From Cladosporium sp. IMV 00045 (taxonomy: Eukaryota; Ascomycota; Dothideomycetes; Cladosporiales; Cladosporiaceae), in assembly GCA_001931905.2 (NCBI GenBank), contig MSJI02000765.1:28312-92311 (forward strand): DNA of 64,000 nt, written 5' to 3'. Under the pieces are notes generated by a model that worked only from the letters and a program-made list of their open reading frames with translations, ran no database searches and was not told the DNA's origin. The stretch's first letter is position 1. Every line of letters begins with the position of its first letter. This document shows positions 51,621 to 62,530 of this stretch, piece after piece. Position numbers and translations under genes: made by a program.

Positions 51621-52049
51621 AAGGTCAGAGTTGGCAGGCCTAGCAGAGAGGAGAACTATCGTCTGGGTATCTTAGTATTACAATATGCAATGCCGTTCCA
51701 CGGCATCGCTCAGGCCGTTTCGCATCATTCAAACCCGGCCAACTTGGGGCGGCCTTCCCGAAGGGAGGGCCCCATTTCCCGTTTCCTTTCCCATGTCCGT
51801 CCCGATTCCAACCCAGAATCCCACCGTCGCTGCGCCTGCGTCGTGCAGACGAGCCGGATGCCGGTCAATGAAATTTGAAACTCCCAAATAACGCCGTCGC
51901 TGAATGCAAAATAGAAAAAGCAGAAGTCCCAGTGAGTTTCAGCGTGCTGATGACGCCGTAGTCGCTAGAAATGTATGGGCGTGCCATGTAGAGAAGTGAA
52001 GCAGATAATCATGCAATAAAAAACAAGCAGTGCGATAAGGACGATGCAC

Positions 52050-55000
52050 TTATCGCACAAGCTCAGCGATTTTGCCAGCGACCGCGGAGGGGTAGCCTCT
52101 GCTGAGAGCCTCCCTGACGACTTCCTTCGCATCGTCACGCTTCTCGGCAGCCAGGCATGCACGAACCATAGCCTCGTAAGTGCTAGGCTCGCGCTTGGCC
52201 ATAGGCACACGAGCGAAAGCGTGTTTGGCCTTGTTCAGATCGTTCTCCAGGGTCCAGCCGTGGATGAGCGCGTTGGCGATGTACGGCGTGTACTCAACGT
52301 TGCGGACGCGCATGTCAGCCAGCAGAGAGTCGGCAAGAGCGGACTGGTGGTTCGCGTTGAACGACTCGAAGAGAGCCTGGTACAAGCAAGGCTGCGGGCG
52401 GTGGGTGGCAGTCAAGGCAATGTCGAACATGGCGCGAGCGGCAGGCAAGTCGTGCTGCACGCAGCCCTTGGCGTGGATCAAAGAGGCGTAGTGCACTGCT
52501 TCTGGTTTCATGCCAGCAGCCGACATGTCAGACAAGACAGCTTCGGCGGCGGGCATGTCAACAGGCTCGAGGGTGGCGTGCGTGTCAATAAGAAGCTTGT
52601 ACGTGTGCAAAGTAGGCTCAATGTTCTTGCTACGCATGCGCTCGTAGTAGGCGAGGACCTTGCTGCGATCACGCTTGGTGGTCAAGAAGTACTGCATCAA
52701 GCTGTGGTAAGGCGCAGGACGGGGCTTGTAGTTCGCAGCAGATTCCATCTCCTCGAAGATCTCCTCAGCAAACTTCTCGTCGCTGACACGGACGAGAGCA
52801 TTGACGATGGTACCGTAAGTGACGCTAGTGGGGCGAATGCCCAACCCGCGCATCTCAGCGAAATAGAACAGGCAGTCATCGATACGGCGAGCCTTGCCAA
52901 GCTTGCCAATAAGAGCGTTGTAGAGGAAGGAAGAGGGCTCAACACCTTCGGCCTTAGCTTGATGGAAGATCTTGACGGCTTCGGTAGCCTCGTCAAAAGT
53001 CTTGGTGTTCTCTTTCATGGTGGTGATGTAGAGACCGAAAGTGTTTGCAGAAGGCGAGAAACCCATCTGAAGCATGTCCTGGTGGAAGCGAGCAGCCAGG
53101 TCGCGACGGTTAACGTTGAGGCAGCCAGCAACCATGTGATCGAGGATCTGCTGCCAGCCAAAGCGGACAACACGGTAGCGAGCGTCAAAAGGCACGTCTT
53201 GCTTCGCCATTTCGAGGATGTCGTGTGCCATGTCGAGGTTGTTCTCCTTGGCGGCGCCCTCAATGAGCTTGCCGTAAGTGAACATCCTAGGGACGCGACC
53301 GACACGGCGCATGTTGCGGAACTTGGCCAGAGCCTCGTTCATGCGACGGCCGTGGGGGCGCTCGAGCATCTCGTTGATTGCGTTGGAACCCTTCACATCA
53401 GTCCTGGCAGCGTACGGGTCGAAGGACTCGTCGAAGAGAGGAGCTGCGGGAACGACAGGTGTGAATGGAGCCGGAGTGAAGACAGGTGTCTGCGGGTAGC
53501 GGTAGTTGTTCCACAGACGCGAGAGCTCAGCATTGTCGATGTTGATGAGAGTCCTTTCGATCATGGTCTCGGTCTCGGAGGATGGCATGATGCTCTTGGA
53601 GATAATGTTCTCCAGAAGGCATCCAAAGCGAGCTGGGCCGGCGATGTCCGAAGTGGATTCGCGCACAATCATGCCTGCTTGGATGCGGAGAAGCAGCTCA
53701 ACATCCGCAGGAGACAGACGCGCAATCTGCTCGGGGCCAAAGCGAGCCATGATGTGCTCCGCAATCGGCTCAACGAGGCTGCCATTCTCAGTCATGGTGC
53801 GCAAGAGCTCCGCACTGCTTGCAGCAGGTAGCGGTGCCTTGCTGGTGAGCATGAATTTTCCGATAAGCTCGATGGCTTCGTCGATGCGGTCGGCGGTCTT
53901 TGCCTGCGCACTCTCTGGTTGGGAATCGCGAACGCGAGTGAACATACGACGTGCCTGCACGATACCGCGTTCGGCCTGACCGGTAGCGATGAGAGCGATG
54001 GCGCGCATGGTGGTAGGCTCAATGAAGGCCATGGCGGCAGGCGCAGATTCCAGGATTCTCCAGTATTGCTCTGCGGCTTCCACGTTTGCGTTGCGCACAT
54101 GCATCGCAAGCATTGCCATCGCGGGCTGCACGAGATCTTGTGAAACCTTGGCAAGTGCTTCAAACGCTTGCTCACTCTGCTCCGGCAGATTGCCGTCAGC
54201 TGCAGTGACGCAAATTGTCGACATGGCAGATGTGAATGCACTGCCGGAGAGTGAGCGAGTAAGATCAAACGCCTCCTTGCAAGTCGTGTCTTTGAGAGCC
54301 AAGGGAAGAAGCGCTTGAAGTGCGACACCCTCACGCAGAGCCTCGAGCTCCTTCTCATCAGCGATCCCAGCCTGGATACCTGCAAGGAACTTCAAACCAC
54401 CCTTCAGGCGATCCGAAGAACCGTAGGCCTTGATGAGGGAAGCATAGACGTCAACGTCGATGCGCTCCATGTCGTTAGCGCCAGCGTTGTTGGCGACAGC
54501 CATGTTCTTGTACTCGTCGTAGGAGTCCACGGCGTTCTTCAAGTTGCTGGTCGTACCGTAGGCAGCAATGACGGGCGGGAACACGCTCGAGGCAACGGCC
54601 ATCGAACGAGAGATCATATGGTTGTAAACCTCAGTCATCTCTTCAATGCGGCCTTGCTCAGCACAGGCGCGAACAAGAGAAGAGCAGACCGCGCTGGAAA
54701 GCATCTCCGATCCGTCCTTGGAGGCGCGGTGGAACATGGTCAGCGCGATGGAGAGCGAGCTGTCTTCCAGCAGCATGGTGTACTGCGACTCGTTCGATCG
54801 GAAAAGGAACTGGTCCTCTCCCTCAAGGCCACCGTAGCGGGCCAGACGTGCTTCAAGATCCTTGCGAGCGACGACAGATTCCGAAGCGCGAGCTGCGAGC
54901 AAATCGATCAGAATGCCGAAGGTAGCCACATTGGGTGTGACCTTCCTCCTAAGCATGTCGGAGTACACCTCGAGAGCCTTGGGTACCTTCTGGTGCTTGC

Positions 55001-55904
55001 TGCGAGTAAGATTCACAGCAGAAGTGAGAAGTGCGTGGTAGGCAGCAGGCGAAGGCTTCTGCACGCCAGCGCGCAGCATCGCCTGGAATACCACGGGAAT
55101 CTCAGCATACTGCTGGTTCTCGGAGAGATAGACGAGCTCCTTGGTGAAAGTGTGTGCCTCAGATGCGACGAGATCCTCGTGGCTGTCAACCGGAGTGTAC
55201 ACGGTGGCCGGGCTCGTAGTGGCCGGCTCGTCGGATACAGCAGAGTCCTGAACAGAGCGGACCTCGAGCGCAGGCTGTGTTCTAGGCGAGATCTCGAGGT
55301 CGTCCTTGGAGCGGAATATCTCTTCGGCAATTGCATCGTTGACCTGCGCCCGCGCGGCCTCGTCTTGCCCGAAAAGCTTTCCAAAATCGTTCAAAGCGCT
55401 CTCGGTGTAAGAGCGCTTGAGTGGAGGGGGTGTGCCAGCCTCTCTGATATCCTCCTCGACAGCGTCATCAATCACCGCAGAATTTCCAACAAGCTTCGCC
55501 TCTGGGACGGTGGTTGGCGGCTGCCATTCGATCCTCTTCGCGAACTGAAACTGCTGCCATTCCTTCTCCTTGATCTCGTTCCTCTGGTACTTTTGCCAAG
55601 CATCAAAGTACCTCTCCAAGCCGGAGTCGTGCTGGCTGGGCTCAGGGCGAGTGTTGCTGGGGACGGCGTGGGTGCTCGCCTGGCGCGCACCCTCTATCTG
55701 GTGGTGGACATTGTGGAGTCTGCTCTTCTCGGCCTTGCGCCAGCGGCCAAGAAGGTTGTCGGCGAAGGGAGTAGCGCTGGTGTTCTGCGCAGCGTAGGAG
55801 GCCTGGGAGGCTGCAACGACAGTCTGGGCTCCGCCGTGGGTGAAGGACTTGAGGGCTGTGCCTGCAAATCGCGAAAGGTGTACCGTGGGCTTCACGTACA
55901 CCAT
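52050..55904 (-). CDS. Large mitochondrial pentatricopeptide-repeat protein (Cya5-like)
   Basis: A single exon of 1284 residues. The N-terminus is basic and hydroxylated with no early acidic residue, so it is likely a mitochondrial presequence. Many degenerate 35-residue PPR units follow: for example KVTPNVATFGILIDLLAAR and EPSSFLYNALIGKLGKA, then IRPTSVTYGTIVNALVRV and KPEAVHYASLIHAKG. They concentrate in the middle and in the last third. Fungal PPR proteins of this size (often annotated as translation regulator Cya5) bind mitochondrial mRNAs such as COX1 and promote translation or stability. The specific target here is unknown. Two long plus-strand ORFs across this gene are antisense shadows. 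Confidence 0.82.
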   Translation of the reverse strand: MVYVKPTVHLSRFAGTALKSFTHGGAQTVVAASQASYAAQNTSATPFADNLLGRWRKAEKSRLHNVHHQIEGARQASTHAVPSNTRPEPSQHDSGLERYFDAWQKYQRNEIKEKEWQQFQFAKRIEWQPPTTVPEAKLVGNSAVIDDAVEEDIREAGTPPPLKRSYTESALNDFGKLFGQDEAARAQVNDAIAEEIFRSKDDLEISPRTQPALEVRSVQDSAVSDEPATTSPATVYTPVDSHEDLVASEAHTFTKELVYLSENQQYAEIPVVFQAMLRAGVQKPSPAAYHALLTSAVNLTRSKHQKVPKALEVYSDMLRRKVTPNVATFGILIDLLAARASESVVARKDLEARLARYGGLEGEDQFLFRSNESQYTMLLEDSSLSIALTMFHRASKDGSEMLSSAVCSSLVRACAEQGRIEEMTEVYNHMISRSMAVASSVFPPVIAAYGTTSNLKNAVDSYDEYKNMAVANNAGANDMERIDVDVYASLIKAYGSSDRLKGGLKFLAGIQAGIADEKELEALREGVALQALLPLALKDTTCKEAFDLTRSLSGSAFTSAMSTICVTAADGNLPEQSEQAFEALAKVSQDLVQPAMAMLAMHVRNANVEAAEQYWRILESAPAAMAFIEPTTMRAIALIATGQAERGIVQARRMFTRVRDSQPESAQAKTADRIDEAIELIGKFMLTSKAPLPAASSAELLRTMTENGSLVEPIAEHIMARFGPEQIARLSPADVELLLRIQAGMIVRESTSDIAGPARFGCLLENIISKSIMPSSETETMIERTLINIDNAELSRLWNNYRYPQTPVFTPAPFTPVVPAAPLFDESFDPYAARTDVKGSNAINEMLERPHGRRMNEALAKFRNMRRVGRVPRMFTYGKLIEGAAKENNLDMAHDILEMAKQDVPFDARYRVVRFGWQQILDHMVAGCLNVNRRDLAARFHQDMLQMGFSPSANTFGLYITTMKENTKTFDEATEAVKIFHQAKAEGVEPSSFLYNALIGKLGKARRIDDCLFYFAEMRGLGIRPTSVTYGTIVNALVRVSDEKFAEEIFEEMESAANYKPRPAPYHSLMQYFLTTKRDRSKVLAYYERMRSKNIEPTLHTYKLLIDTHATLEPVDMPAAEAVLSDMSAAGMKPEAVHYASLIHAKGCVQHDLPAARAMFDIALTATHRPQPCLYQALFESFNANHQSALADSLLADMRVRNVEYTPYIANALIHGWTLENDLNKAKHAFARVPMAKREPSTYEAMVRACLAAEKRDDAKEVVREALSRGYPSAVAGKIAELVR

Positions 55905-57119
55905 TTAGGTGATGGGATGACCCTTCAAGGAGAAGAGTGATAAACTGGAGATGGTTGTGTTAGCTCAGGTGTCGCATGCCAGGAAGATTCGTCGCGTGCC
56001 TGCGCGCGAGTGTCGAGTAGAGACGTACCTTGAATTTTCAAATATTATAATACTGCAGGTTTATCTGACGACGCGCCGGTCACCAAATAAACGCGCGGAT
56101 AATAGTTGAAAATTACAAAAAAGGTAGATTGGTGACGTCTGGGTAATCCCTTAGGCAGCCGGTATAACTTAATATGACGGCCACGAGACGGTTGGTGTGA
56201 AGAACAACAATGAGTGATTGGGTGAATGGGTGGTGTTGGTGATGGGATGGAATGGGGATTAGTAGACAATATTGAAATGGGTAGAGGAGGAAACGAGGGC
56301 GAGGCGTGAGGCGTGGGTGTGGATGAAATAGAGAAGGCCAGGGAGAAAGTGTATGACAGCAACAGCACAGTCCTTCGCACACATCTCTCTCACACTACTC
56401 CCATCTGACTCGAAGGCCAATAGAAGATGGAAGCACCTAGTTGCAGCGCGAATGCGACGTGCCGTTAGATTATCGCCGGGGAGCGCGGAACTGCAAAATC
56501 CGAACTCAGCCCTGTCAATCTCAAAACCAAAACCCTGGTCGCGCCTGCCGTTCTTGACATGATTGTAAGTGAAACCAAGTGCTAGAACATCGCGACAACG
56601 GGCATGTCACCAGCATGCCTGACAGACATCGCACATCACTATTTTCATCCAATTCGTTTGAGTGTGTGCTGCCCTTTTCCCACGCCTCGACCACGCCCCT
56701 ACCGTCACAGCCACAACTAGAATTTCCTAAGCGCGGCGGCCCTCGGCGGCTGATTTTCGCATCTTGGGCACGAGACTTGATCCTCCTCTGCCCCGACGCT
56801 ACCGGCTCGACCCTTACAGAAACCGTCCCCTGTGGCGTAGACTCTTTCTTGCGCATCCGTGCCGTCAGGATTAGTCGAAAGCGGGGTGGAAGTGCTGAAA
56901 GCCCGTCCAGTGCCGTCTCCTTGGTGCTGCTGCCACTGCTCCTGCTGCTGTGCTCGCGTGCAGCGCGGTGAAGTGCAGAGAGACTCGAGTAGGGGAGGCC
57001 TAACAACACCCCATCTCCGATCAGCACTCCTACTTACCACAGTCGTCTGCCGCAAAACCCGTGATCAGGGTTTGCGAGGGCATCTTCACACTAATAATTC
57101 ATTGTTACACCAGTCCACT
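55905..57119. promoter_or_regulatory. Divergent promoter region, PPR gene / ERG8
   Basis: About 1.2 kb between divergent starts at 55904 (minus) and 57120 (plus). Some plus-strand ORFs exist but none has splice support or family features. I see no tRNA or repeat. Confidence 0.4.
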
Positions 57120-58671
57120 ATGGCTCGTCACGCCGTGGCCGTTTCAGCGCCTGGCAAAGTCTTGCTGGCCGGAGGCTACTTGGTCTTGGACCGCGAGTAC
57201 AATGGCCTCGTCTTTGGCTTGGACGCCAGAATCCATTGCGTCGTGGAGGGTGTGCCCACCAGGAACGGCGTGACTCTGTCTGAGATTACTGTGCGATCTC
57301 CACAATTCGAAGATGCCGTGTGGGAGTATGGCTATACGTTGATTGAGCGCGATGGCGGTATGCAGATGAGGCCTCTGAGAATGTAAGTGGAATGTCAGCT
57401 ACATGGCAATGTTCGACTTTGGAAAGAGCATGACGGAGGAATGAGCAAAAAGTCTTCGCCTATTCATTTATTTCCTGTTCCTCCCCTAGCCGAGATCTTC
57501 AACGCCACATCATTCGTATATACAGTGTACACATGCTGACATCCCACGCTTCTCCAGAGACGCAGACCTCAAGCTCAACCACAACCCATTCGTCGAGACC
57601 GCACTCTGCTACGCTCTCAGCTACGTGACCACCGTCTCCGGCAACCCCATCATAACTCCAGCCTCCATCACCATCCTCGCCGACAACGACTACTACTCCA
57701 AACCCTCCGACCTCGCTCCTGGCATTGACAAGCGCTTCCACACCTTCGGCGTACCCATCACCAAAGCAAACAAGACCGGCCTCGGTTCCTCCGCCGCTCT
57801 TGTGACCTCCCTAACCGCCGCAGTCCTGACCCACTACATCCCCAACCGCATCGACCTCACCACCCCCGATGGCAAACGCCGCCTTCACAACCTGGCCCAA
57901 GCCGCCCACTGCGCCGCCCAAGGCAAAGTCGGCTCCGGCTTCGACGTGGCCAGCGCAGTCTTCGGCTCCTGCCTCTACCGGCGCTTCAGCCCCTCCATCC
58001 TGGCCTCGCACTCGGAACCCGGCTCGCCCGGCTTCGGCTCCCACCTGCGCGCCACCGTCGACGAGGCCGGCACGCCGTGGGACACGGAAGTGCTCAAAGA
58101 TGCGGTGAAAGTCCCCTCCGGTCTGCGCCTGGTGATGTGCGACGTCTCGTGCGGCAGCGGCACGCCGGGGATGGTTCGCAAGGTTCTCGAGTGGCGAAAG
58201 CGCGAGCCCGAGGAGGCGGATCGCGTTTGGAGGGATTTGCAGACGGCGAACGAGGCGTTGGCGAGGGAGATGCGCTCTCTGGCCGAGTCGCGCACGGACG
58301 GCACCGTCAAGCCGGATTATCAGTCTCTCGGCTTATGTTTCAGGGCGATGAGGAAGAACATCCGCACCATGGGCGAGAAGAGCGGCGTTCCCATCGAGCC
58401 GCCGTCGCAGACTAGACTGCTGGATGCTTGCGAGGCTGTCGAGGGCGTTATTGGCGGCACCGTCCCTGGTGCGGGAGGCCATGATGCCATCGTCCTTCTG
58501 ATCGAGGAGGATTCGGGCGCAATTTCGAAGCTGAATGAGCTCTTCAAGGGGTGGGAGAGTAAGGGCGAAGAGAATGATGGGGGCAAGGTGAGTATTTTGG
58601 GGGTTAGGGAGGAGATGGAGGGTATTAAGGTTGAGGATGCGGCTGCGTATGATGAGTATTTGAGTGCTTGA
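57120..58671 (+). CDS. ERG8: Phosphomevalonate kinase
   Basis: Two exons, 57120-57382 and 57558-58671, with a 175-bp intron; 458 residues. This is a GHMP-kinase fold: N-terminal SAPGKVLLAGGYLVLD, and the ATP-binding glycine-rich loop KTGLGSSAALVTSL. Later come GKVGSGFDVASAVFGS (substrate and catalytic region), the C-terminal GTVPGAGGHDAIVLL and a short tail. The enzyme converts phosphomevalonate to diphosphomevalonate in the mevalonate branch that feeds ergosterol and other isoprenoids. The intron is longer than its neighbours but has a GTAAGT donor and a TCCAG acceptor. Confidence 0.96.
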
Positions 58672-60369
58672 TGTTTGACGTTGAGGTGCGAGGATGATGG
58701 TTGGTGGTTTGCTTTATTTATACATATACGATTTGCGAGGCGCTGGGGCAGGGAAAATCTTCTTGGTAATACATAAAAATGATAATAAAGCGAGCTTGCT
58801 CTTTTGGAACTAGATCTATGCCAAATAATTGACTCCGTCCCTTGACGTTGGTCTCTGTTGGATGTGACAGTACTATGATCATCGTCACAACAAAAAAGAA
58901 CCTGAGCTGAAACTGCAACAATTAAGGGTTAGGGTTGGAGTAATCCCCTTTTCAAAATCACTCGCAAAAGTGCAATCGAGCATGCAGATCAATGTTTCCA
59001 CGACCACTGACGCTATCTGCATGCGTCAATCGACACTACTAATGGGCTCACAGATGACATTTGACCATACTTATCGGCAAACACAGCGGGTTTGCAAGAA
59101 TGGAGTACACTCGGAGCCGGTATGGCAAGCGGACATTCGGGTTCATGGTCGGCAGTAGAGGGACAGGTACCCTCACGTCCTTTGAATGATTGGACGGCAT
59201 CTTGAAGATGTGCATTGTGGGATGTTGCGCGGAGTACAGGCCTCGCACAGGGACGGGTATTTGGGTGCTGTATTTGTACGTGTTACGAGTATCGGTGGGC
59301 TACATTGTTGGACCACCGCGAACGTCCTGGAGTTCAATAAGTATTGCACCAACATCCACCGGTCTCTCCGTTGCTCAAATACCACTATCGCAAGATACGT
59401 ACCTCCGTAGGTACAATGACGGAGGATCTTCCCGACAGATGACTATCCACCATACCCCTCATTTTGATATTGGACAGAAGACGGGTGCTGCCATGCGGCT
59501 GATTTGTCGGGTAGAAATGGTCGACACAGCCAAACGAGTCGACCAGTAAGGAAGCACATGGTAGGACGGAATCGACGGAATCAGGGCCGCGAAACGAGAA
59601 ACGAAGTCGTCGACCTCAGCCCAGGAAGCATAAAGTCGCCGGCCTGCATGATACATGTGGGTATCGGCCAATCGCTCTGCTCCGAAGGGCTATGCCGGTG
59701 ATCTGATTATGAGCCTGTCTATATCTGCGCAAGCAAACGCCGCTCATCACTCGACTCGGAATTGTTTTTCTCAGATGTTTCTCCCTCTGACCTGCGGCGT
59801 GGCGTAGTCAGATCTCGTATCATCATCCATCCTTCGGCTTGTTTGTATATCTATTTCCAGTCGACAACGCCAGATCTCCTGTCTCATCTCGTCTCAACCT
59901 TCCTGCATTCACCTTATTACATAGCGCTGCGGAGCTCCGTGCTCGCTCTCGCTGCTCAACGCAACCACCCTATCCGCCGTCCCTGAGGGTCTCGGACGTC
60001 AAGACTGCCGGGCCCGCTGCCTCTAATAAAATAAATCAGCCCATCATCTTTCCGCGCCCCGCCACGGATCGACGTGGGTGAACACATCGTCTTTTTCGAA
60101 GTAAACACCCCAACTCACCGCGACCTCGCGACCTGCTCGTGGACACGTGGTCACTTTACTGTCGACCGCAGCCGACGCTCGTCATATTATCATTGCTCGC
60201 TTCGGTCCAACAAGCAGCAGGCGACAACCAGCCCTGCAGTTCAGGGCCCACCTCACCGTCAGCCGCCGCATCGGAGGCGCCAGATTCCGCATATAGCGCA
60301 GTCATAGCCACCCACCTCGTCCCTCTACTCTGAGACGGCCTTTGACACGCACACACGCCCACAGCAACC
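58672..60369. other. Intergenic, P450-reductase promoter
   Basis: About 1.7 kb. The last 600 bp are pyrimidine-rich promoter or leader sequence. No gene, tRNA or clear repeat is seen. Confidence 0.45.
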
Positions 60370-62530
60370 ATGGCGCAACTGGATACTCTGGACATTATTG
60401 TCCTGTCCGCCCTGCTGGTCGGCACTATCGCCTACTTCACCAAGGGCACCTACTGGGCGGTCCAGAAAGACCCCTATGCCTCATCCTTCGCAAATGGCTC
60501 CGCGAGTAAGGCGGGCAAGAGCCGCAACATCCTCGAAAAGATGGACGAGACCGGCAAGAACTGCGTCGTCTTCTACGGCTCGCAGACGGGCACCGCCGAG
60601 GACTACGCCGCCCGCCTGGCAAAGGAGGGCTCATCGAGATTTGGATTGAAGACCATGACCGCCGACTTGGAAGACTACGATTACGAGAACCTCGACCAAT
60701 TCCCTGAGGACAAGGTCGCCATCTTCGTCATGGCCACCTATGGCGAGGGCGAGCCGACGGACAACGCGGTGGAGTTCTACGAGTTCATCAGCGGCGAGGA
60801 TGTGTCTTTCAGCGAGAAGGGCGGCGCCGAGGAGAAGGCGCTCGAGAGCCTGCAATACGTCGCATTCGGTCTTGGAAACAACACTTATGAACACTACAAC
60901 TCGATGGTCCGCAACCTGGTCAAATTCCTCGACCGCCTGGGTGCTAAGCGCATTGGCGAGGCCGGCGAGGGTGACGATGGTGCCGGTACAATGGAAGAGG
61001 ACTTTCTGGCCTGGAAGGAGCCCATGTGGGCTGCCCTCTCCAGTGCAATGAACCTGGAAGAGCGCGAGGCGGTTTACGAGCCGGTCTTCGAGGTTACCGA
61101 GAAGCCGGAGATGGATGCCGAGGATGACACCGTCTACCTGGGCGAGCCGAACAAGAACCACCTGGAGGGCACCGCCAAGGGTCCCTTCAACGCTCACAAC
61201 CCGTACATCGCCCCGATCGCTGAATCCAAGGAGCTCTTCAATGACAAGAGCCGCAACTGTCTGCACATGGAAATCGACGTCTCTGGCTCCAACCTTTCGT
61301 ACACTACCGGCGACCACATTGCTGTCTGGCCCACCAACGCTGGCAAAGAGGTGGATAGGTTCTTGAAGGTGCTCAACCTCGCGGATAAGAGACACTCTGT
61401 CATTGCTATCAAGGGTCTTGATGCCACCGCCAAGGTTCCTTTCCCTTCGCCTACCACTTACGATGCCGCTGTTCGCTACCACATGGAAATCTGCGCCCCG
61501 CTCTCTCGTCAGTTTATCGGCACCCTGGCTCAGTTCTCTCCCAACGACTCTATCAAGGCTGAGATGCAGAAGATCGGTGGTGACAAGGATTACTTCCACG
61601 ACAAGGTCGCCAGCAAGCACTACAACATCGCACAGTTCCTCGAGGCCTACTCCCAGGGCTCCACCTGGGACAAGATTCCCTTCTCGATCTTCATCGAGGG
61701 TCTACACAAGATCCAGCCTAGGTACTACTCCATCTCGTCCTCGTCTCTCGTCCAGCCCAAGAAAATCTCCATCACCGCCGTCGTCGAATCCGTCGAAGTC
61801 CCCGGCGCGCCTCACGTGGTCAAGGGTGTCACCACCAACTACCTCCTCGCCCTCAAGCAGAAGCAACACGGCGAGCCGAACCCCGACCCTCACGGCCTCG
61901 AGTACGCCATCACCGGCCCGCGCAACAAGTACGACGGCATCCACGTCCCCGTCCACGTTCGCCACTCCAACTTCAAACTTCCCTCCGACCCCACCAAGCC
62001 CATCATCATGGTCGGCCCTGGTACCGGTGTCGCGCCGTTCAGAGGTTTCATCCAAGAGCGCGCGCAGATGGCTCGCAACGGTGAGAACGTCGGCAAGACC
62101 ATCCTGTTCTTCGGCTGCAGGAAGCAAGAAGAGGACTTCATCTACGAGAAGGAATGGGAGGTAAGTTTCAGAGCACAATGCAAACCAAATACAAATCAAA
62201 TCGGAAGCAAAAACCAACTAACTCCCACAACAGGAATACAAATCCGCCCTCGGCGACTCCCTCGAAGTCGTCACGGCCTTCTCGCGCGCCGGTCCCCAGA
62301 AAGTCTACGTGCAACACCGCCTGCGCGAGCGCGCGGCCGAAATCAACGCCCTCCTCGAGCAGAAGGCGTACTTCTACGTCTGCGGCGACGCGGCCAACAT
62401 GGCCCGCGAGGTCAACGAGATCCTCGGCCAGATCATCTCCGAGCACCGCGGCGTGGACAAGAAGAAGGGCGAGGACGTCGTCAAGAGCATGAGGAGCGCG
62501 AACCAGTACCAGGAGGACGTTTGGTCTTGA
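60370..62530 (+). CDS. CPR: NADPH-cytochrome P450 reductase
   Basis: Two exons, 60370-62160 and 62234-62530; 695 residues. An N-terminal membrane anchor (IIVLSALLVGTIAYF) tethers it to the ER. The FMN-binding flavodoxin part begins with YGSQTGTAEDYA. FAD binding uses RYYSISSS and GVTTNYLL, NADPH binding uses GPGTGVAPFRGF and FGCRKQEEDF, and the C-terminal VWS ends with the Trp that stacks on FAD. It passes electrons from NADPH to P450 enzymes such as CYP51 and CYP61 in ergosterol synthesis and to detoxifying P450s. The single intron, near the 3' end, has a GTAAGT donor and an ACAACAG acceptor. Confidence 0.97.

Larger units (their letters stand above)
50954..52049. other. Intergenic, lacA promoter and downstream flank of PPR gene
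   Basis: About 1.1 kb. It contains two neighbouring hairpin sequences near 51551-51620, listed separately. I see no gene or clear galactose-type regulator site. Confidence 0.45.

Noticed and set aside
52044..55940. Long plus-strand ORFs (about 595 and 541 codons) across 52044-53831 and 54315-55940
   Set aside because: They lie exactly antisense to the PPR gene and reflect its codon bias. They have no domain, and the PPR reading is clearly real.
60631..61620. 329-codon minus-strand ORF opposite the P450 reductase gene
   Set aside because: Antisense shadow; the sense frame has every cofactor motif.
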